Assembly (NCBI GenBank): GCA_017549605.1 | Contig: JAFYUH010000047.1 | Location: 1-52,714 of the forward strand | Length of the DNA stretch: 52,714 bases | Direction of reading: 5' to 3' | Origin: Bacteroidales bacterium | GTDB taxonomy: Bacteria; Bacteroidota; Bacteroidia; Bacteroidales; F082 | Part shown: positions 25,741-34,800 of the stretch, one piece after another | Numbering within the stretch: position 1 is the stretch's first letter | Layout of the letters: each line of letters begins with the position of its first letter | The notes under the pieces: generated by a model | Database searches by the model: none | What the model saw: only the letters and a program-made list of their open reading frames with translations | What the model was told of the DNA's origin: nothing | Position numbers and translations under genes: made by a program

Positions 25741-28569
25741 TTACTCTTTAACAAATCTCTTTACGACTTCACCGTTTTCTGTAACAACCTTAACGAAGTA
25801 AACACCATTGCTTAAGTTTGCAACATCTATGGACAAAGTCTGTTGTCCGTTGTCTGTTGTCTGTTGTCTTCTTCCGTAAACGTCATAAACAACAACTTCC
25901 TTAACTTCAGCCTCAGTCTCGATATAAAGTCTGTCGTTTACTGGGTTTGGATATACATTGAATGATGCTGTCATTTCTTCCACTGCGTCATCAACGATAG
26001 TGATTGTATATGGCTCTGATGGTGCAGATTCTGTCTCGTCATTGAAAGCAACGACGTAGAATTCCAATGTGCCTTCTTTATCTGTTCCAGCTACGTATGC
26101 TGTGCCGTTAGTGTAGCCCATGTGGAAGTCTTGCGCTGTAGCTGTATTTACGAATACGTCATAGCCGTCTGCGCCTTCAACAGCGTCCCATGCCATTGTG
26201 ATTTCGAATTTGTAGCCGAAGCCTTCAACATCTTGTCTTATAGTAGCTCTGAGGTTTGTAGGAGCTGCGAGTGTTGCTGGGACTTCTGTTGTTGATCCGC
26301 ATGCTTCAACCTTTTCTGTCTCTTGATCGTTGCGTACAGCTGAAACCTCAAGACAATATTCTGTAGTTGGTTCTAAGTTTTCAAGAACATAAACATTTTC
26401 TGTAACGTTTGCAGCCAATTCGCCTTCTACATAAACATTGTAGCTTTGTGCATTTTCAACAGCATCCCATGTAAGTTTTACAGAATATGCGTCAACACCT
26501 TCTACAACTACATTTGCAGGAGCTGCGATAACATAATCGTTTGTCTTTGCACAAGCGACTTCTGTCTTCAATGATTCTATGCCGTGATTAACAGATGATA
26601 CGATAAAGCAATATGATGTGTTTGCTTCTAAGTTTTCAACTGTATATGATGTAGCTTCTACTGATGTTAAAAATTCTTCATTTTGATAGATATTGTAAGA
26701 TTCTACGCCTTCAACAGTGTCCCATGCCAAAGCGATTGATGTTTCATTAACAGTTGTTGCTGTAAGATTTGTTGGAACTGCTGGAGGAGCCACTTCAAGA
26801 GTTACAGTAACTGTGAAAGCATCTTCTGCCGCTGCAACCAAATAATATCTGCCTGCTGGATAAGAGACCTTGATTTGTGGTTCTTCACCACGTTTTGCAT
26901 TGCCATAAGTGAGTTGGAAGTTGTCAATGAAGAGTGCATATTGACCTGTACAATCATAGTGACGGAAACCAATATATAACACTTCGCCAGCATAAGAACT
27001 TAAATCCAATTCAACTGTTTTTACAACTTGATATCTATATGTCTCAACATAAATTTCTTCAAATGTATTGCCATCTCTAGAAACAACTACTGCATACTTG
27101 TCATCAAAGCCATTTGATTTAATGTCGAATGACATTCTAGAACTAGAAGTGATAGCATAAGCAGCTTTAGTATGAATATAATTATCAGGTGTTACATCTT
27201 TATAGCTGCCGCCATTTTCATTTGTATATACATAAGAATATGAAGCAATACCATAAGTGTCATTGCCGATAGCATTGCTTAACAAATGCCAGTTATATCC
27301 ATCACCATTAGCGTCTATCAAAGTGAAGTCTGCCAAAGTGCCTTCATTAAAATCGAAATCAAAAGAAGCACCTGCTGAAGGAATGTTTCCTTTATTGTTA
27401 TTATTTGCCATAGGGCCGCCCATACCGCCGAAGTCTTCGCTATAGATAGCAGCAACAGCATTTGTACCTGTCACGTTCACTTCGACTGTAGCTTCTGCGT
27501 CTAATTCAAATGAATAAACGACATCTGGAGTGCTGCCTTTCTTAACTTCTTTTGGCAAGTTGTAATCGTCTTTCAAATTTGCGAACTCTGGTGTGTGAGT
27601 ATAAGCATTTTCCTCAAATGTTATTTCTTGTGCAAGTTCATAGACATCTGTAGAAGCAGGAAGGTATGCTGTAGCAGATACAGTAACAACGCTTTCTACA
27701 CCATTTGCCTTGATAGTGATATTTCCTGTTTGTTCGCCGATTACTTCAACTGTTGCGTCATAAGAGACTTCAACATTTACAGGAATTGCATTGATGTCGT
27801 AATTTAATGTGAAGAAATCATTGTCGCAGGAAATAGATGTAATTGTAGTTGAAACAGCTTGAGCTGTAAAACTTGCTGTTTTAACCTTTTCAGACCAATA
27901 TCCACCGGTTTTAACTTCTCCGAAAGAAATCTTTTCTTTTGAAATTTCCAGACCTGGATTATTAGCCATTCCAAGTTGAATTTGGTTTACGTATGATCTT
28001 GAAGTACCTGTTGTCAAGTTTAACATATCAATTTCATAAGATTGATTGCTGGTCAATGCTCTTCCTTCCGCTGCATATTTGTAGAAATAATGATAACCGG
28101 CACGGAGACCTGTCTTATCGTATACAGTGATAACGAAATTACCTCCAAAATAATTGAAAGGTCTGTCAAGATTGATTGTAAACCATGTATCTGCTGTTGC
28201 TGGCAATTCAACATCACCGTCAAAATACTTGTCGTTTTCACTTAATGCGATGAAGTTCTTTTCATCGAAAGCGTCAAGTTCTGTTGAAGTAAGATAGACT
28301 TCATATTCTCTTGTCTGAGTATATGTGTCGTTTCCAACCTTAAATGCTACGCTGTAAATAGCGCCTACATTACCGCCCAAGTCCTCTGCTGTATAGATCT
28401 GCTGTGACATTGAATAATAGGCATAATCATAGACAGGAACATTGAGAGTTTTATCTGGGTTTTTATCTGCGCCCACTTCAACGATTGTCAAATCCTCTGT
28501 TGTTGACTGCGCACATAAGGAACCAAATAAACCAAGTACGCAAACCATTAAAAGTAAAAATCTTCTCAT
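25741..28569 (-). CDS. Modular T9SS cargo protein (YTAEE, anchor-D-like, PPC-like, cleaved adhesin, Fn3)
   Basis: Secreted protein of 942 residues with signal peptide about 1-20 (FGSLCAQ). Order: YTAEE domain (SQQIYTAEDLG) about 25-205; choice-of-anchor D-like (VKTGGYWSEKVK) about 208-300; PPC-like (FANLKDDYNLP) about 305-395; cleaved adhesin (FTLIDANGDGYNW, YIGFRHYDCTGQY) about 398-565; three Fn3-type units; and the T9SS sorting domain in the last 77 residues (VYPNPVNDRLYIE to VVKRFVKE). In the sorting domain the word RRQQTTDNGQQT is encoded by an intergenic-type GTCTGTTGTCC phrase. It matches the central part of the 1375-residue neighbour module by module, pointing to tandem duplication. 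Likely adhesin; no catalytic motif seen. Confidence 0.85.
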   Translation of the reverse strand: MRRFLLLMVCVLGLFGSLCAQSTTEDLTIVEVGADKNPDKTLNVPVYDYAYYSMSQQIYTAEDLGGNVGAIYSVAFKVGNDTYTQTREYEVYLTSTELDAFDEKNFIALSENDKYFDGDVELPATADTWFTINLDRPFNYFGGNFVITVYDKTGLRAGYHYFYKYAAEGRALTSNQSYEIDMLNLTTGTSRSYVNQIQLGMANNPGLEISKEKISFGEVKTGGYWSEKVKTASFTAQAVSTTITSISCDNDFFTLNYDINAIPVNVEVSYDATVEVIGEQTGNITIKANGVESVVTVSATAYLPASTDVYELAQEITFEENAYTHTPEFANLKDDYNLPKEVKKGSTPDVVYSFELDAEATVEVNVTGTNAVAAIYSEDFGGMGGPMANNNNKGNIPSAGASFDFDFNEGTLADFTLIDANGDGYNWHLLSNAIGNDTYGIASYSYVYTNENGGSYKDVTPDNYIHTKAAYAITSSSRMSFDIKSNGFDDKYAVVVSRDGNTFEEIYVETYRYQVVKTVELDLSSYAGEVLYIGFRHYDCTGQYALFIDNFQLTYGNAKRGEEPQIKVSYPAGRYYLVAAAEDAFTVTVTLEVAPPAVPTNLTATTVNETSIALAWDTVEGVESYNIYQNEEFLTSVEATSYTVENLEANTSYCFIVSSVNHGIESLKTEVACAKTNDYVIAAPANVVVEGVDAYSVKLTWDAVENAQSYNVYVEGELAANVTENVYVLENLEPTTEYCLEVSAVRNDQETEKVEACGSTTEVPATLAAPTNLRATIRQDVEGFGYKFEITMAWDAVEGADGYDVFVNTATAQDFHMGYTNGTAYVAGTDKEGTLEFYVVAFNDETESAPSEPYTITIVDDAVEEMTASFNVYPNPVNDRLYIETEAEVKEVVVYDVYGRRQQTTDNGQQTLSIDVANLSNGVYFVKVVTENGEVVKRFVKE
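25838..25868. repeat. GTCTGTTGTCCGTTGTC phrase in a T9SS sorting domain
   Basis: Reads GTCTGTTGTCCGTTGTCTG plus further copies; in frame on the minus strand it gives RQQTTDNGQQT after VYDVYGR. It is almost letter for letter the intergenic tract at 13239. Confidence 0.85.
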
Positions 28570-28615
28570 AATATTTAAATTTTAATTAGTATTTCTCTAC
28601 GCTAAATGATGTTGA

Positions 28616-28623
28616 CAAAGTTA
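28616..28623 (-). promoter_or_regulatory. -7 promoter box of the 942-residue T9SS gene
   Basis: TAACTTTG on the minus strand, 47 bases before the ATG, with an AATTGACAATT phrase tract directly upstream, as at 21173. Confidence 0.5.
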
Positions 28624-28731
28624 ACAATTTACAATTAAGAATTGACAATTGACATGATTTTTTTAAACTAAGTATATTGACTAATGACGAATGGCTAAAG
28701 GCTAAAGTTTTGGGTTCAAAGTTCAAAGTTC
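28621..28731. repeat. Phrase-repeat tract, copy 2 of a duplicated spacer
   Basis: ACAATTTACAATTAAG, GACAATTGACATG, TATTGACTAATGACG, GGCTAAAGGCTAAAG and GTTCAAAGTTCAAAG in the same order as at 21181-21300. Confidence 0.85.
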
Positions 28732-28772
28732 AAAAAAAGCCGCCACGAGAAATTTCTCGTGGCGGCTTTTTT
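28732..28772. terminator. Perfect-palindrome bidirectional terminator
   Basis: AAGCCGCCACGAGAAA and its exact complement, flanked by A and T runs. It differs from the copy at 21301 only in the stem top, and the change is on both arms, so pairing is preserved. Confidence 0.9.
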
Positions 28773-28779
28773 GTTTTGG

Positions 28780-28860
28780 ATTTGAGGAACTGAGGAATTG
28801 AGGAGTTGAGGGGGGGAAAAAATCCTCATACCCTCAAATCCTCATACCCTTAAATCCTAA
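28780..28860. repeat. GAGGAACTGAGGAATTGAGG and CCTCATACCCTC phrase tract, copy 2
   Basis: Near-identical to 21340-21424, with seven instead of ten G in the run. It abuts the stop codon of the 2614-residue gene. Confidence 0.8.
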
Positions 28861-31800
28861 TTATTTCTTGATGAAACGTTTTACAACTTCACCGTTTTCT
28901 GTTCTGACTTTCATGACGTAAACGCCGCTTGCAAAGTCTGTAACATTGATTGTGTTGTTGTTGAAGTCAACTTCGCTGTAGATCATAACACCTGTGAGTG
29001 TGTAGATTGAAACAGCTTCGATTGTAGCTTCTGTTTCGATAACGACTCTATCAACTGCTGGGTTAGGATAGATGTTCAATGCTGTTGCATTTTCTTCAAT
29101 GCTGTCTTCTTTTGGTGTTGTTACACAGACTACATTTGAATGTTCTGATTCACCTGCTGCGTTAACAGCTGTTACTGTAAAGCAGTATTCTGCGCCAGCT
29201 TCATCAACTGAAATTTTACCACCTAAACCTTCTGTATTACCAAGTAATTGTTCGCCATAGTATAAATTGTAGCTTGTTGCGCCTTCAACTTCTGTCCATG
29301 ACAATACGATTTCGTATGGACCTGTTGCTTCACCTGACAATACTGGAGCTGCTGGAACTGTTGGTGTTGGTTCACCACCTTCAACTGTTACGCAAGCTTC
29401 GTTTGTAGCTGCTGAAGCGCCTGCTGCATTGTAAGCTCTAACTACGAAGCAGTATTCACCAGTTGCTAAGCCTTCAACTGCATAGAAACCTTCTGTTACG
29501 TTGTTAGCGATAACTTCACCGTCTTGGTAAACTGTGAATGTTTCTGCGTCAGCGAATGCTTCCCATGTCAATTCAACTACACCGTCAACAACTTCTGCTG
29601 CGAAGTTAATTGGAGTAACTGGAGCCAATACGATTGCTGGGTTGTAGTTGTAAACTGTCATTGTGTATGAGTGTACGATTGTTTCACCAGCTTCTTCATC
29701 ATAGTAGCTATAGTATGACAATTCTTTTGCAAGAACATTGTTGTTTACAGGTTTTACATTTGCAATTGCCATGTGTGGTAATTCGAATGTGTAAACGTCT
29801 TTTGCTAAAACTTTTGTATCATAGAAGAATTCATGTACTTGATACAATGAACCGTATTCATAAGATTCTTGTTTTACAACGTTACCGTTAGCGTATGTAT
29901 AAACTTCTTCTGCTTCTGCAAAGAATTCACCTGTTTCTTCGTCATTCCAACCGATAGTTGTCTTAACGAGATTGCCGTTTTCGTATGTGAAAACTGTTGT
30001 CATGTAAGGTTCAACGATTTCTTTAACAGTACCGTCAGCGTTGTATACGTATGTCATTTCGATTTCATAGTCAGCATTTTCAACCTTAACAAGTTTACCA
30101 TCTTCGTATGTGTACTCTGTTGTTGTTGTTGCCATAGCACCCGTTGGAGTTGGAGCTGTTTCTGTGTATGTAGCTAATGTACCATCTGCATTATATGTGT
30201 AGCTGATTTCTGATAAAGTTGCTACTACTGGATTATCATTTTCATCAAATGTATCGTAAAGTTGAACTACATTTACAAGTTGACCAGCTTTATTGTAGCT
30301 TAATGTTGATACAACACCTTCTTCTTCCATTTCAACAACTCTGTTTGTAAATACTTCGTCGTATGTATAAACTGTTGCCATGAAGCTTTCTACACTTTCT
30401 AAGCGGTATGCTTTTGGTTCTGGAACGATAACAACTTCTTCTGTTTCAACTACGCTTACTTCAACTGCTAAGTCTTTTTCAGCTGCTGCGAACAAGAAGT
30501 ATGTACCTTCTGGGAATGCTAATTCTCTTTCTGCCAATACGAGGTTGTCGATGTTGAGTTCACCATAACCTTGCATATCGTGGTATAATGAGATTCTGTA
30601 TTCACCGTATTCTAAGCCTAATTCTGCTAATTTAGCACCAATATTGACTCTCTTAGCTAACCATTCGTATGAATAGCTTGTTTCCAAAATGTTTTCAATT
30701 ACTGTGAATGTTTCACCGTCTTTTGTAACTTCGATGATAACACCTTCAAATTGGCCATTTACATTCATATCGAATGTCAATACTGATTTTTCAGTGATGT
30801 TGAATGCTTCATTTGTAATGATGCGTTCGTCAGCGTCTGCGAAGTATTGCCAGCTGTTGTCTTCACCCCACCATCCTAAGTATGAGTATGATGTCAATTT
30901 GTAGCCGCCATTTTCGTCATCTTCAACATCCCATGAGTAATCTTTGTATTCATCGTTGTCTTGGATTGTGAAAGCACCGAGTTCACCGTCGTTGAAGTCG
31001 AATGAGAATGCTGTTGTCATAGCTCTGTCAACACCATTGAATGTTTCTTCTGTTGGGAATTCGAAACCTTCAGCTTTGTAGATAGCGTATTGTGCATTTT
31101 CACCTGCTACGTTTACTGTAACTGCTGATGGAGTTTCTAATGTGAATGTGTAAACAGCATCCATTAATTTGCCGTCATTCCATTCACCTTCACCTGGCAT
31201 TAAGTAGTCATCGTGTAATGTTGCGAAGTCTGGAGTATCTGTATAAACGCCTTCTGTGAATGTGATTTCTTGAGCGAGTTCAAATACGTCTGGAGTTACA
31301 GGAGCGTAAGCTGTTGCTGTTACAGGAGCTGTAACTGTTGCGCCGCCTTCTAATGTAACAACGAGGTTGCCAGTGTATTCGCCTGCTTCAGCTGTCATGT
31401 CATATCCGAGGTCGAACATGATGTAACCTGCTGTCAAGTCGATTGTAGGAACTGTGAAGAATGCGTTGTCGCATGTGATTGCTGTGATAGTCTTTCCTAA
31501 TGGATCGATTTCAACAGATGCTACTGTTGCTGCTTTTGCCCAGTAGTTGCCAACTCTTACTTCACCGAATGCGATTTCAGCTGGATAGATAGCAACGAGG
31601 TCTAATGTCTTGCCGCAAGCAACTTCTGATTTTGGTGATTCGAATTCGCCGTTAACGCCAGATACTGAGAAGCAGTATTCTGTAGCTGATTCTAAACCAG
31701 TAACATTGTATGATGTTGTTTCTGATTCTGCGAAGAATTCTTCACCTTTGTAGATATAGAATTTTTCTGCTGATTCAAGAGCAACCCATGATAATCTGAG

Positions 31801-34800
31801 TTCTGTATCGCTTACTGCGCTTACTGTCAAGGCCATTGGAGCGAGAGGTTCTGAAGCAACTTCAGGATTGTAAACGTAAGGAGTTACTGTGAAGTAATCT
31901 TTAGTAATTTCACCTGTTTGCCAATTTTCTACGAATTCGTAAGAGATAGCTTTTGTAACGAGGTTAGCGTGTGCTGGAGCAACAGCGTGTGGATAAGCGA
32001 ATGCTACAACATTTTCAGCTGGGATTGTTGTTTCATAAACGTATTCTGTACCTTTTCTTGCAACTCTTTCACCGCTGTATGTTGAATATTGTGTTGCTAC
32101 TGTGCAGTTGCCGTTTTCATCGTATGCATACTCGATTTCGTATTCTGTTACATAACCTGGAGTTTCTGCCCATTGGTCATAGTAAGATTTTACTTCGCTA
32201 ACGAGTTTACCGTTTTCGTATGTGTAAACGAGTTTGCTTGTACCGTAAGCAACTTCTGTGATGTTACCTTCAGCGTCACGTGTGATTGTATATTCTGTTG
32301 CTGATGGTTCTGACCAGCCATAGTAATCTGTTTCTGTGTAAGCTGTTACAAGACCGTCTGTGTATGTGTATTCTACAACTGAATAGCTATAGCTTGAACC
32401 AGTCTTAACGATAGCGCCGTTTTCTGCCCAGCCATATTCATAACCTGTCAATACGCCGTTTTCGTCATATTGTAAGAATGTGATATCTTGACCATAGCCA
32501 TAATTTTGACCTTTTCTGATTTCAACAACTTTGTTTGAAGTTTCTGATTCGTAAACGTATTCAAGAGCGTTATAATCTGCACCTGTAGATACTAAACGAT
32601 ATTCTGTACCATCAACGATTGGTTCATCACCGCCTTCGTTAGCACCGAAGCCTAATCTGATTTGTGGAGCTAAGCATGTATTTGCGCCATCGATACTTGC
32701 GTATAAGTATGATTTTTGAAGTGTGATGTTCAATGGATCGATTGTTGCACCGCTATTCTTGTAAATACATTTAATATCATCTGTGCTTGCGAGTACGCCT
32801 GTTGCATATAAGTAGAAGTACTCGATATTACCGTCTTCTGTATAAGCACCTGTATTGTCAACAACAGTGATTAACAAGTTACCGCCTGTATATTCAAATG
32901 CGTTTTGTAATTCGATTGTAGCCCAACCTGTTGTTTCGAATGTATAATCGCCGCTATAGACACAATTGTCAGCTGTGAATGTTTCCCATGAAGAGTAAGC
33001 TTCTGTACGGTCTGTGTTCTTCATGTATACAGCGATATTACGTGTGTGGTTGTAAGCTGCTTGTAAGTTATAAGCGATAGATGAGATAACACCTGCTTCT
33101 ACACCGATTTCTTCAGCTGTATAGATTGTTTGTGATGCGAAGTATGTGTAGTAGTCACAAATAGGAGCTTGTTTTGAATAGTTGCTATTATAGTATTCAC
33201 CTTCACCGATTTGAACGTATGCTGGTGTTTCTGGTTGTTCTGGTTGTTCTGGAGTTTCAACAGCTTCAACTGCTCTGAATTTAATGTTATTTACATAATA
33301 TACATTTGCAGGAACGCCATAGCTACCTGTATTCATAGATGTAGCATAGATTGATGTGATTGCTGTTAAATCAAGTTCACTAGCTTTAGCATAATACATA
33401 CCTCTTAATTCATTTACTTGTGAACTATAGAATTTGTCACAGATATCATAGCTATAACCATAGTTTGTTCCTGTTTTGTCATAAACAGTAACAGCTACGT
33501 TAGCGCCTGCATATTCAAATGCGTTTTGGAATTCGATTGTTGCCCAATCTTCTGCTGCACCAAATGTGTATGTGCCTTGATATACGATATCAGCGTCAGC
33601 TACTTCAATCCAGTCATAGCTTCCTTCAAATACACCTTTTTCAACATTTTGTAAATAAACAACTATATCACGAGTGTTGTTGTTACCACTAACATGGTGG
33701 AATGAGATGCTCTTGATGCTTGTACCGTTTTCTAAACCGATTTCTTCAGCTGTGTAAATTTGTTGTGATAAAGAGTAGTTGTAACCAGCGTAGTTACAAA
33801 TAGGAGCTGAGAACTGAGCGATTTCGCCTTCACCGATAGAAACGATAATTGAACCTTCTTCAAATGTTGTAGCGCAAGCTTCTGATGCTTCAGATTCGCC
33901 AACTTCATTAACAGCTACGATTGAGAAACAGTATTCTGTAGCTGCTTCTAAGTTTTCAACTGTATATTTATTTTCTGTCAATCCTGTTACGATAGCTTCT
34001 TCACCTAAATATACATTGTAGCTATCAGCACCTGTTGATGACATTGTCAAAACGATTGTTGAACCACCTGTTGCTTCTGCTTTTACTATTGGAGCGTTTG
34101 GAGCTACTGGAGTACAATCTACGTCAAATTCCCAACTTGTACTTGTTGTCAATGAACCTTTATCTGCACTAATGATTTCTTGACCATTGTCATAAGCAAC
34201 AGTAAATCCATTTTCTTCAGGATATGTGTATGATCCACCTATTGTATATGTAAGTGTAACATGAGCACCCTTTGAAATAGCCAAAGTTTCTGTTTTTGTT
34301 TTATAATTTGTACCAGAACCAACAAATTCTAGTTTTTTAACTATACCGTTGTATGAAAGTGTTAAATAGTTACCGTTCCAACCATCGCCGTAGCTGTCTG
34401 TCATAGTTACAACTACATAACAGCCTGTGAATTCGTCTGTTGTAGCGCAAGCTTCTGCTGATGCTTCTGATTCACCGCCATTGTTAACGGCTTTAACTGT
34501 AAAGCAATATGTTGTTTCTGCTTCTAAGCCTTCAACTGTGTAAGCTGCTTCTTCTACGTTAGCAACTAATGAAGTGCCACTGTAAACATTGTAGCTAACT
34601 GCTGTTTCTACAGCGTCCCATGTCAATGAAACTGATGTTTCACCATTTGCTGTAGCAACTAAGTTTGTTGGAGTTGCTGGAGCTGTAACTGTTGTTGTTG
34701 CACAAACTTCAGCTGATGCTTCTGACTCTTCACCGTCTTCTTTAACGGCTGTAACAGTGTAGCAGTATGTTGTTTCTGGATTCAAGCCTTCAACTGTATA

